The position numbers and the translations under genes were made by a program. A stretch of 34,706 bases of DNA from positions 1 to 34,706 of the IMG/VR virus record IMGVR_UViG_3300008110_000030, one strand, 5' to 3'. This document shows, piece after piece, positions 1 through 4,503 of this stretch. The notes beneath the pieces are model-generated. The model saw nothing but the letters and a program-made list of their open reading frames with translations. It did no database searches and had not been told where the DNA came from. The DNA comes from a virus. Within the stretch, counting starts at the first letter, position 1; every line of letters begins with the position of its first letter.

Positions 1-40
1 GTTTAGCAAACTGCTGCCTTAACCACTCGGCCAACCTTCC
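1..40 (-). tRNA. tRNA-Ser(GCU), cut by window edge
   Basis: The 5' half of a minus-strand tRNA: acceptor strand GGAAGGT, a serine/leucine-type D arm (GGCCGAGTGGTTAA), and an anticodon arm with loop TTGCTAA, giving anticodon GCU. The variable arm and 3' half lie outside the window. It is the most downstream member of the transcript that also carries tRNA-Leu(UAG). Confidence 0.85.
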
Positions 41-205
41 ATTAGTTGATAGTACTCACCGTCTATGACAACGTGTCTATTTAGGAGTCCTGCGCTAACA
101 GTTCCAAAGCATCTAACAACAGTTATATCAGACTTCGCGCCATGCCAGCGGATGTCGTGTAGTATATGCGTCCATATACGATACCTGTCAAGTGCTATCA
201 ACTAA
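41..205 (-). ncRNA. inter-tRNA spacer RNA closed by a ~15-17 bp stem
   Basis: This 165-nt spacer sits exactly between the 5' end of tRNA-Ser and the 3' CCA of tRNA-Leu. Its ends are complementary: 41-55 pairs with 192-206 over 15 positions with one mismatch, and two more pairs extend into the tRNA termini (39-40 with 207-208). A weak 60-codon frame starting at TTG crosses it, but it runs into tRNA-Ser and has no ribosome site, so I read the spacer as structured RNA. Function is unknown; a processing stem or a small RNA are both possible. Confidence 0.45.
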
Positions 206-289
206 TGGTGCCCCAACCGAGACTTGAACTCGGACGCACTAGGCACTGGCTTCTAAGACCAGCGTGTCTACCAATTCCACCATCGGGGC
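206..289 (-). tRNA. tRNA-Leu(UAG)
   Basis: Complete cloverleaf of 84 nt with encoded CCA. Acceptor GCCCCGA pairs with TTGGGGC, discriminator A; the anticodon loop CTTAGAA gives UAG (reads CUA); a long variable arm is present as expected for leucine. It is the first gene after promoter 342-370. Confidence 0.93.
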
Positions 290-305
290 AAAAATTTATT
301 AACAG

Positions 306-335
306 TTTTAAAGAACAATCGTTAATTGCTTAACG
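306..335 (-). promoter_or_regulatory. rRNA-like leader: GCAA hairpin plus BoxA
   Basis: Immediately after the predicted transcription start (about 335) the minus-strand RNA reads CGTTAA-GCAA-TTAACG, a 6-bp hairpin with a GNRA tetraloop, followed two bases later by TGTTCTTTAAAA (306-317). That 12-mer resembles the BoxA element of bacterial rRNA leaders (E. coli TGCTCTTTAACA). The hairpin-then-BoxA order matches the boxB-boxA order in rrn leaders. An identical BoxA 12-mer with a similar hairpin occurs at 1901-1931. Confidence 0.6.
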
Positions 336-341
336 TGCTAT

Positions 342-370
342 ATTATAGCAAGAGTATTTAACTGTGTCAA
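342..370 (-). promoter_or_regulatory. consensus sigma70 promoter for tRNA-Leu/Ser transcript
   Basis: On the minus strand TTGACA (365-370) is separated by exactly 17 bases from TATAAT (342-347), a perfect consensus match. The predicted start is near 335. It lies between tRNA-Glu and tRNA-Leu, so the tRNA array is served by more than one transcript. Confidence 0.88.
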
Positions 371-384
371 CAAACTTGACACAG
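362..384. repeat. 9-bp inverted repeat containing the -35 box
   Basis: CTGTGTCAA (362-370) and TTGACACAG (376-384) form a perfect 9-bp inverted repeat with a 5-base loop, just downstream of tRNA-Glu. The left arm contains the -35 box of the next promoter. It could be the 3' hairpin of the tRNA-Glu transcript, although only a weak U-rich tail follows, or an operator over the promoter. Confidence 0.6.
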
Positions 385-389
385 TAATT

Positions 390-464
390 TGGTACACCGT
401 AGGAGAATCGAACTCCTCTTACCTGCGTGAAAGGCGGGTGTCCTAACCGATAGACGAACGGTGC
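390..464 (-). tRNA. tRNA-Glu(UUC), copy 1
   Basis: 75-nt cloverleaf with encoded CCA. Acceptor GCACCGT pairs with ACGGTGT; the anticodon loop CTTTCAC gives UUC. A second, different tRNA-Glu(UUC) occurs at 4668-4743. Confidence 0.93.
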
Positions 465-465
465 A

Positions 466-618
466 TTAACTTGCTACAATCTTTGGAATATATGGAACTG
501 CTCTTGGTCCACCATACAGTGACTCAAAAAGTTTTTTAGCTTCTTGCGGAGTATCCGCATAGACTCTTTTCTTTTCTTCACCTTGTGGTGTACGCACAGT
601 TGTTTCATACATTGGCAT
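466..618 (-). CDS. small conserved-type phage protein, 50 aa
   Basis: A 50-residue protein beginning MPMYETTVRTPQGEEKKRVY and ending in PKIVAS, lying between tRNA-Asp and tRNA-Glu. The ATG at 618 is chosen because AAGGAGA stands 5 bases upstream; longer frames would run into tRNA-Asp. The Shine-Dalgarno begins on the final A of the tRNA-Asp CCA, so maturation of that tRNA would leave an mRNA starting at its ribosome site. The stop is one base before the 5' end of tRNA-Glu. The middle (ADTPQEAKKLFESLYGG) looks helical. I do not recognise a function; short proteins of this style are common in marine phages. Confidence 0.72.
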   Translation of the reverse strand: MPMYETTVRTPQGEEKKRVYADTPQEAKKLFESLYGGPRAVPYIPKIVAS

Positions 619-629
619 ATTTTTCTCCT

Positions 630-704
630 TGGCGGTCTCAACGAGAATCGAACTCGTCCCTACGGCGTGACAGGCCATTATACTAACCGATATACTATGA
701 GACC
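630..704 (-). tRNA. tRNA-Asp(GUC)
   Basis: 75-nt cloverleaf with encoded CCA. Acceptor GGTCTCA pairs with TGAGACC, discriminator G; the anticodon loop CTGTCAC gives GUC. It lies directly downstream of the giant RNA region in the same direction. Confidence 0.93.
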
Positions 705-779
705 ATTCTGAAACACACTACGACAAATGCTATGCACCCTAACTCTATTTGTCTAGGCTGTGGCAATGTGTTTTAGAAT
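705..779 (-). ncRNA. stem-loop abutting tRNA-Asp 5' end
   Basis: Positions 705-717 pair with 767-779 over 13 positions with one non-Watson-Crick pair, starting on the base next to the tRNA-Asp 5' end. Inside, GACAAAT (722-728) pairs with ATTTGTC a further 18 bases on. It has the same architecture as the spacers at 41-205 and 3470-3555. It may be the 3' domain of the giant RNA or a processing stem that frees tRNA-Asp. Confidence 0.45.
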
Positions 780-833
780 AGTGCTAACGCTGAGATTACA
801 CGTTAGCCATAAGCACCTCTAGCATTATAGTTC

Positions 834-1269
834 GCCTTGCGAGCAAACCTTCTCTAGACATCCACTAGGGTCCTTGCGGATCTCCTAGTCTGCTTACAGC
901 ATCGCCGTTTTTAAAGCCAGGCAGTAGGCTTGTCGTCATGTGCTATTCTGCGGATTCCATTCCGTTGACCTTGCGAGCCATTCAAGTGCGCTAACACCTT
1001 ACGAACCCCCCTCCACAAATTAGTGTCACCTTGCGAGCTTCACTAAACTCAATTAGCTTTCGCCTTGAGTATTAGATACTTTTCACACATGACCGAGGCA
1101 GTCTTTGCTTTTTAATGATAGTTGGATTTGAACCAACTGCCGTCTGTTTAACATACAGATGCTCTACCAAATGAGCTATATCGAACCTACCGCGATGAGC
1201 TGCCTCTGTTGCTCCGTAAACTTTTGATCTACGGAATACAACTCACCACATACCTTTTGCCTCGCGAGC
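834..1269 (-). repeat. four copies of 11-nt motif GCTCGCRAGGY
   Basis: On the minus strand GCTCGC(A/G)AGG(C/T) occurs at 834-844, 968-978, 1028-1038 and 1259-1269. Three copies carry GCAA and one GCGA, a change that keeps the GNRA pattern. Related cores CCGCAAGG occur at 872-879 and 1454-1461. The spacing is irregular, so these look like repeated structural or protein-binding modules within one RNA rather than a tandem repeat. Confidence 0.6.
1114..1185 (-). tRNA. tRNA-Asn(GUU)-like domain inside the giant RNA
   Basis: D arm (GCTC/GAGC with TTGGTA), anticodon arm (TCTGT/ACAGA, loop ATGTTAA, anticodon GUU) and T arm (GTTGG/CCAAC, loop TTCAAAT) are canonical. The acceptor is not: only GATA/TATC (1117-1120 with 1179-1182) pairs, the next three positions are mismatched, and no CCA is encoded. 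Instead a 7-bp helix, GAGGCAG (1095-1101) with CTGCCTC (1200-1206), encloses the domain. A normal tRNA-Asn(GUU) is present at 4504-4581. I read this as a tRNA-shaped module of the large RNA, though a degraded or unusually processed tRNA is possible. Confidence 0.6.
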
Positions 1270-1900
1270 TACTCAGTGATGTTTTGCGATCAATGTAGCA
1301 ACGTTTCACAACGTGCCCCACCAACCACTTACATTGCATACGAGCTCTTAGGAGCGACCCTTCGAACCAATACACTACCCTTTCTCATACCAGCTGACTG
1401 ATTGGTTTCGCATGGAAGTCAGCACCACCTGTTACTTTTCATTGCCCCGTGTTCCTTGCGGCACGTCGAACAATGTTCTTTCCCATACATCAGCTTTGCT
1501 GTTACAACCACCGGTCTTATCAGTGATCGCTTCCTCACGGAAGTGAGCAGGCTTGTTTACATGAACCATTGCTGGCGCTAGTATGTAGGCATTCTAGCTT
1601 TGGGTGTATCGCTACACTTATTCTTTGTAAACGGCAAGCCGCCTACAGGACAATAAACTGCCCTTAATTTATCATATAAAAGTACAACTGGGTATCAGCT
1701 TATGTTGCAAGACCGTCTCTTGCTATTTCCGCTTCTACATTACAGTCCAGTAAACTCCACCGTGCCATACTTGGGTCCCCCCTCAGCTTTCGTGTACGTT
1801 AACCCGAGCTAGTCCGTCGACTAGTTGTACTCTGTTAACGCTACCTAGTGGTACTGGTAACCTTTTGTACTTTTATATGACAAATTGTCATATACCAACT

Positions 1901-1931
1901 TTTTAAAGAACATTTACTATTTGCTTAGTAA
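1901..1931 (-). promoter_or_regulatory. rRNA-like leader: 5' hairpin plus BoxA (second copy)
   Basis: The predicted transcript starts with TTACTA-AGCAAA-TAGTAA (1914-1931), a 6-bp hairpin with GCAA in its loop, then one base later TGTTCTTTAAAA (1901-1912), identical to the BoxA-like 12-mer at 306-317. Distance from the -10 box is within a base or two of the first copy. Such a leader would suit a long untranslated RNA that must resist premature (Rho-type) termination. Confidence 0.6.
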
Positions 1932-1937
1932 GTATCT

Positions 1938-1966
1938 ATTGTAGCAACAATTTGCGACGTTGTCAA
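1938..1966 (-). promoter_or_regulatory. consensus sigma70 promoter for giant RNA, tRNA-Asp, tRNA-Glu
   Basis: TTGACA (1961-1966) and TACAAT (1938-1943) on the minus strand with a 17-base spacer. The start is predicted near 1931 at the base of the leader hairpin. The 16-base palindrome GTTGTATTTTTACAAC lies 20 bases upstream of the -35 box. Confidence 0.86.
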
Positions 1967-1985
1967 CAATAATTTTAAATTAATT

Positions 1986-2001
1986 CGTTGTATTTTTACA
2001 A
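1986..2001. repeat. palindrome GTTGTATTTTTACAAC, copy 1
   Basis: A 6-bp inverted repeat with an AT-only centre. An identical 16-mer occurs at 5658-5673, in each case a short distance upstream of a consensus minus-strand promoter. Exact repetition plus position suggests an operator or activator site, but an AT-rich palindrome could also be a weak terminator. Confidence 0.55.
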
Positions 2002-2011
2002 CAATTATGAA

Positions 2012-2040
2012 TTACTATCATTTTAACATGCCTGTATACT
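2012..2040 (+). promoter_or_regulatory. weak plus-strand promoter before the 2065 gene
   Basis: TATACT (2035-2040) has a good -10 match and TTACTA lies 17 bases upstream. The -35 match is poor. It is the only plausible plus-strand start before the oxygenase gene at 2065, which is otherwise isolated among minus-strand RNA genes. Confidence 0.4.
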
Positions 2041-2064
2041 AGTGAAAATTAAATAAGTTTTACA

Positions 2065-2658
2065 ATGATAACATCAATTTTCCCAATTAACATTTTGGTC
2101 AAAGACTTTGATATGCAAGACTCTTGGACACAAGATATTATTGGTATAGCTAAAGCAGTTTTCGCTAACGATCAAGCAGAAAAAGGATCAGAATCTGCTA
2201 CTGGCAATAACAGAGTCATTTTCTTTACTGAAGAGAATTTATCAACATTCTCAGCAATAGCAGAACTTAGACAAATGTTTGCAGACTCTTTTTATGAACT
2301 TGCATCATCATATCCTAACAATAAATTAACTAAAGATATACTTGAAGAACGCATTAAAAATAATTCAGGTTATCTAAATTTTATGAAAAAAGGTGAACAT
2401 CAATCAGTGCATACACACGATCCTGAAGTGTTTGCTTTTGGTATATTTTACCTAACTGACATTGACAATCACCAATTTGGTGGCGAACTTGTTTTACATA
2501 ATCCTAGCTTTTCAGGAGCTTGGCATTTCAATCATGGACATACGTATAGTGTTCCTACTAAAAAGAACCGTATGGTAATATGTCCCAACACCATATGGCA
2601 TGAAGTCACTCCGTATTCAGGAGAATCAGACCGTATGGCAATTGTAGTAAATCTTTAA
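2065..2658 (+). CDS. 2-oxoglutarate/Fe(II) oxygenase, prolyl-hydroxylase-like
   Basis: A 197-aa protein with the C-terminal double-stranded beta-helix signature of 2OG/Fe(II) oxygenases: a His/Asp-rich strand (SVHTHDPEVF, about residues 114-123), GGELVLHNP in the middle, a distal iron-binding His in IWHEVTPY (about 177-184), and an Arg (DRMAIVVNL) suited to bind the 2OG carboxylate. The fold family hydroxylates or otherwise oxidises protein, nucleotide or small-molecule substrates; the substrate here is unknown. It is the only convincing large protein gene within the tRNA/RNA array and is encoded opposite to it. Its stop is one base from the 3' CCA of tRNA-Arg(UCU) on the other strand. It is a diverged relative of the oxygenases in the 5.7-16.5 kb block. 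Confidence 0.85.
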   Translation: MITSIFPINILVKDFDMQDSWTQDIIGIAKAVFANDQAEKGSESATGNNRVIFFTEENLSTFSAIAELRQMFADSFYELASSYPNNKLTKDILEERIKNNSGYLNFMKKGEHQSVHTHDPEVFAFGIFYLTDIDNHQFGGELVLHNPSFSGAWHFNHGHTYSVPTKKNRMVICPNTIWHEVTPYSGESDRMAIVVNL

Positions 2659-2659
2659 G

Positions 2660-2736
2660 TGGCGCGGCTGGAGAGATTCGAACTCCCGACCCACGAGGTA
2701 GAAGCTCGTTGCTCTAATCCACTGAGCTACAGCCGC
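2660..2736 (-). tRNA. tRNA-Arg(UCU)
   Basis: 77 nt with encoded CCA. Acceptor GCGGCTG pairs with CAGCCGC; the anticodon loop CTTCTAC gives UCU (AGA). It ends one base from the stop codon of the convergent oxygenase gene. Confidence 0.94.
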
Positions 2737-2739
2737 ATT

Positions 2740-2824
2740 TGGTACCCCTCCTCGGATTCGAACCGAGAAACCTACGGCACTCCTTTTGAGAGAGCTGACT
2801 TTACCAAAATTTGTCTAGAGGGGC
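2740..2824 (-). tRNA. tRNA-Leu(CAA)
   Basis: 85 nt with encoded CCA and long variable arm. Acceptor GCCCCTC pairs with GAGGGGT; the anticodon loop CTCAAAA gives CAA (UUG). It lies four bases upstream of tRNA-Arg in the transcript. Confidence 0.92.
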
Positions 2825-3046
2825 AAATTGAATTTGTAAGTAGTTGCCCCATCGTTATAGCAACCATTCACCCGTGTAACAAGCTCGAGCGGGACTCGGT
2901 ACGTCACTTGGGATTCATCCAGTCTGCCTCCTTTACAGGCCTCCGCCGTTCCCGGCAGGTGGGAGTTGAACCCAAAACCTTCTACTGTACAGTACCTTCG
3001 AAGAATACTGAACAGCGTGACTTCACTTGCTGACACTTACAAAACT
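2825..3046 (-). ncRNA. closed structured RNA between tRNA-Thr and tRNA-Leu
   Basis: The 222-base gap is closed by a perfect 9-bp stem, 2833-2841 with 3035-3043. Inside are GTTGC/GCAAC (from 2843), CGAG/CTCG near 2885, GTCAC (2903-2907) with GTGAC (3017-3021), CTGCC/GGCAG, a GCCG-GGAA-CGGC GNRA hairpin near 2950, and the 12-base palindrome TACTGTACAGTA. A T-arm-like segment (GGGTTCAACTCCC on the minus strand) recalls the tmRNA 3' end, but no acceptor or CCA follows, so I do not call tmRNA. Frames crossing it lack ribosome sites and overlap tRNAs. Identity unknown. Confidence 0.5.
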
Positions 3047-3121
3047 TGGTGCCCCAGGATGGAATCGAACCACCACACCCTGCTTACAAAACAGGACCTC
3101 TACCACTAAGGATACAAGGGC
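3047..3121 (-). tRNA. tRNA-Thr(UGU)
   Basis: 75 nt with encoded CCA. Acceptor GCCCTTG pairs with CTGGGGC with one mismatch; the anticodon loop TTTGTAA gives UGU (ACA). Confidence 0.92.
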
Positions 3122-3129
3122 AATAACAT

Positions 3130-3224
3130 TGGCGGAAAGCAGAGGAGTCGAACCCCACCCGGCTCGTCACCAGGACCCAGTTTTCAAGGCTGGTCGGGGA
3201 ACCAACTCCCCTGCATTACTTTCC
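3130..3224 (-). tRNA. tRNA-Ser(UGA)
   Basis: 95 nt with encoded CCA and the long serine variable arm. Acceptor GGAAAGT pairs with GCTTTCC; the anticodon loop CTTGAAA gives UGA (UCA). Confidence 0.93.
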
Positions 3225-3230
3225 ATTATT

Positions 3231-3304
3231 TGGCGTACCTCCAGGGACTCGAACCCCGACGAACAGTTTTGGAGACTGTCATGCTGCCATTACATTAGAG
3301 ATAC
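3231..3304 (-). tRNA. tRNA-Trp(CCA)
   Basis: 74 nt with encoded CCA. Acceptor GTATCTC pairs with GAGGTAC, discriminator G; the anticodon loop CTCCAAA gives CCA (UGG). Confidence 0.93.
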
Positions 3305-3309
3305 ATATT

Positions 3310-3387
3310 TGGAGTAGCGGGTGAGATTTGAACTCACGGTTTTTCGGATTTGCAATCCGATGCAATGGGCCGCTCTGCCACCGCTAC
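3310..3387 (-). tRNA. tRNA-Cys(GCA)
   Basis: 78 nt with encoded CCA. Acceptor GTAGCGG pairs with CCGCTAC, discriminator U as in bacterial tRNA-Cys; the anticodon loop TTGCAAA gives GCA (UGC). Confidence 0.93.
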
Positions 3388-3394
3388 ATTAATT

Positions 3395-3469
3395 TGGTGG
3401 TAATGAGTGGACTTGAACCACTAACAGTCTCCGTATGAAGGAGGTGGACTACCATTGTCCTACATTACC
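3395..3469 (-). tRNA. tRNA with CAU anticodon (elongator Met or Ile2)
   Basis: 75 nt with encoded CCA. Acceptor GGTAATG pairs perfectly with CATTACC, so it lacks the mismatched first pair of bacterial initiator tRNA. The anticodon loop TTCATAC gives CAU. Whether it is charged with Met or, after lysidine modification, with Ile cannot be decided by eye. Confidence 0.9.
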
Positions 3470-3555
3470 ATATGGAAGCACACTCATCACTTTTCGCAAC
3501 GGTGGTGTGAAGTCCTTACAACCTAAACTATGTTTAGGCAAAGTGTGCTTTCATA
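3470..3555 (-). ncRNA. inter-tRNA three-way-junction RNA
   Basis: The spacer between tRNA-Lys and the CAU tRNA is closed by 3466-3484 pairing with 3542-3560: 19 positions, one mismatch, running into both tRNA termini. Within it CATCAC pairs with GTGGTG (one wobble) and CCTAAAC-TAT-GTTTAGG is a perfect 7-bp hairpin, giving a three-way junction. It resembles the spacers at 41-205 and 705-779. Possible roles are a double-strand processing signal or a stable small RNA. Confidence 0.5.
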
Positions 3556-3630
3556 TGGTAGGGGCACAGAGAATCGAACTCTGATTAATAGGTTAAAAGC
3601 CTACTACTTTAGCCGTTAAGTTATACCCCC
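3556..3630 (-). tRNA. tRNA-Lys(UUU)
   Basis: 75 nt with encoded CCA. Acceptor GGGGGTA pairs with TGCCCCT; the anticodon loop CTTTTAA gives UUU (AAA). Confidence 0.93.
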
Positions 3631-3680
3631 GACATCTTATCACTCTTGTCACTTGTCATGACAGATCTCCTTTTTAAAAA

Positions 3681-3758
3681 TGGTCTGTGTGGTAGGATTT
3701 GAACCTACGGCCTCCTCGTTCCAAACAAGGCCGTCTACCGGGCTGACATTACACACAG
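3681..3758 (-). tRNA. tRNA-Pro(UGG)
   Basis: 78 nt with encoded CCA. Acceptor CTGTGTG pairs with CACACAG; the anticodon loop TTTGGAA gives UGG (CCA). Confidence 0.93.
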
Positions 3759-3783
3759 ATAAACTTTATTTCATAAATACAAG

Positions 3784-4026
3784 ATGACACGCTTATATGC
3801 ATATTACTGTATAAAGAAATTTATAATCTTCTTCCCTACACCAGTATTTTTAATACTGTCTTTGTGTAGTATTTTTTACTTTAAGTCGCCAATGTGCGGC
3901 GGCTTTTCATATGAAATGTCACTAATGTGGTTTCTTATGGCACTGGCACATTCAAAGCCTTGGATTGAATATATTGAAATCAAACGCTGTCCTAATGGAT
4001 GCGGTTGTGATTGCAATACTAACTAA
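3784..4026 (+). CDS. small hydrophobic plus-strand protein; true start uncertain
   Basis: An 80-codon frame on the strand opposite the tRNAs. The N-terminal half is hydrophobic, with one likely membrane span; the C-terminus is Cys-rich (RCPNGCGCDCN). No Shine-Dalgarno precedes the ATG at 3784. The first 100 bases also hold three hairpins with T-runs, so the real gene may be shorter: ATG at 3892 gives 44 aa beginning MCGGFSYEMS, and 3916 is another option. Its stop is two bases from the 3' end of tRNA-Gln. Function not recognised. I consider the Cys-rich C-terminal part more likely real than the first 36 residues. Confidence 0.45.
   Translation: MTRLYAYYCIKKFIIFFPTPVFLILSLCSIFYFKSPMCGGFSYEMSLMWFLMALAHSKPWIEYIEIKRCPNGCGCDCNTN
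3842..3907 (+). terminator. tandem plus-strand hairpins with T-runs, attenuator-like
   Basis: AATACT (3852-3857) pairs with AGTATT (3868-3873) followed by T-run 3872-3877. The same segment extended by one base (AATACTG, 3852-3858) can instead pair with CAGTATT (3842-3848), so two mutually exclusive hairpins exist. A third hairpin, AGTCGCC (3884-3890) with GGCGGCT (3898-3904), is followed by TTTT and holds the ATG at 3892 in its loop. It could stop antisense transcription into the tRNA array or attenuate the small gene. Confidence 0.4.
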
Positions 4027-4028
4027 CT

Positions 4029-4102
4029 TGGCAGAGGGTACTGGGATCGAACCAGTGATGACAGAGTCAAAGTCTGTAGTGTTACCGCTACACTAACCCC
4101 CA
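4029..4102 (-). tRNA. tRNA-Gln(UUG)
   Basis: 74 nt with encoded CCA. Acceptor TGGGGGT pairs with ACCCTCT except for an open first pair, as is usual for glutamine tRNAs; discriminator G; the anticodon loop CTTTGAC gives UUG (CAA). Confidence 0.92.
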
Positions 4103-4111
4103 ACAAAAACT

Positions 4112-4187
4112 TGGTGCTACCTAGAGGAATCGAACCTCTTTCAACGGTGCTTCAAACCGCCGCTATGACCACATCAGCTAAAGTAGC
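4112..4187 (-). tRNA. tRNA-Phe(GAA)
   Basis: 76 nt with encoded CCA. Acceptor GCTACTT pairs with AGGTAGC; the anticodon loop TTGAAGC gives GAA (UUC). Confidence 0.93.
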
Positions 4188-4189
4188 AT

Positions 4190-4263
4190 TGGGGTGAAGT
4201 GGGGAATCGAACCCTCTCTTACTGTTTCACAGACAGCAGTGCAACCACTACACTAACAACACC
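4190..4263 (-). tRNA. tRNA-His(GUG)
   Basis: 74 nt with encoded CCA, including the histidine-specific extra 5' G opposite C73. The anticodon loop CTGTGAA gives GUG. The acceptor has two U-U mismatches in its middle, so the stem is weaker than usual. Confidence 0.88.
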
Positions 4264-4269
4264 ATTGTT

Positions 4270-4346
4270 TGGCCGGCCCGGAGAGACTCGAACTCCCAAC
4301 CTCTAGTTTCGAAGACTAGCACTCTAATCCATTGAGTTACGGACCG
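4270..4346 (-). tRNA. tRNA-Arg(UCG)
   Basis: 77 nt with encoded CCA. Acceptor CGGTCCG pairs with CGGGCCG through one wobble; the anticodon loop CTTCGAA gives UCG (CGA). Confidence 0.93.
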
Positions 4347-4353
4347 ATAAATT

Positions 4354-4427
4354 TGGTACCTCCACCGGGTAACGATCCCAGGACTGCCGGTTATCAGCCG
4401 ACTGTTATTCCATTTAACTACAGAGGT
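4354..4427 (-). tRNA. tRNA-Ile(GAU) with unusual T loop
   Basis: 74 nt with encoded CCA. Acceptor ACCTCTG pairs with TGGAGGT; the anticodon loop CTGATAA gives GAU. The T loop reads ATCGTTA rather than TTCRANN: positions 54 and 58, normally T and A, are A and T. Confidence 0.85.
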
Positions 4428-4503
4428 AAATTGCTAAGGGACACATTCTAATGTTGTTTGAGACTGAGCTGGGGGTCTGTGTTCAGCAAGTCTCCCATTT
4501 AAT
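4428..4503 (-). ncRNA. structured spacer between tRNA-Asn and tRNA-Ile
   Basis: A 76-base spacer. GAGACT and AGTCTC, with CTGA/TCAG inside, form a stem at about 4460-4495; GGGA/TCCC and AAAT/ATTT can extend it towards both tRNA ends. No open frame or ribosome site is seen. Support is weaker than for the other spacers. Confidence 0.3.

Larger units (their letters stand above)
780..1931 (-). ncRNA. giant structured noncoding RNA (GOLLD/ROOL-like candidate)
   Basis: About 1.15 kb without an open frame of 60 codons on either strand, although packed genes lie on both sides. Minus-strand folding features are dense. A 22-bp helix (1666-1687 with 1865-1886) has its one exception as a G-U wobble only on the minus strand. 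Local hairpins include ACTAGG/CCTAGT (864-889), a 5-bp stem with GCGA tetraloop (1604-1617), GCTGACT/AGTCAGC (about 1394-1424) and CTAGTC/GACTAG (1809-1824). A 7-bp loop-to-tail pairing (1584-1590 with 1641-1647) would make a pseudoknot. The motif GCTCGCRAGGY recurs four times, and a tRNA-Asn-like domain is embedded (1114-1185). Promoter 1938-1966 would start it at about 1931. Known giant phage RNAs (GOLLD, ROOL) also lie near tRNA genes; membership here is inference. Confidence 0.6.

Noticed and set aside
19-201. 60-codon TTG frame between tRNA-Leu and tRNA-Ser
   Set aside because: It ends inside tRNA-Ser, lacks a ribosome site, and the spacer has long complementary ends better explained as RNA.
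780-1931. CRISPR array or tandem repeat, suggested by recurring CCTTGCGAG
   Set aside because: The copies are short, irregularly spaced and sit in hairpin contexts without unit-length spacers.
2659-3036. Open frames of 124 and 73 codons across 2659-3036 on both strands
   Set aside because: Both run through tRNA genes or the closed RNA at 2825-3046 and lack ribosome sites; they are chance frames in GC-richer RNA sequence.
2833-3043. tmRNA
   Set aside because: The T-arm-like segment resembles the tmRNA 3' end, but no acceptor stem, CCA, or tag-reading frame could be found.
3027-3317. 96-codon frame on the plus strand
   Set aside because: It is antisense to tRNA-Thr, tRNA-Ser and tRNA-Trp and has no ribosome site.
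3773-3780. T4-type late promoter (CATAAATA)
   Set aside because: It lies only four bases before the ATG and no other copies were noticed before plus-strand genes; the window otherwise uses sigma70-type promoters.
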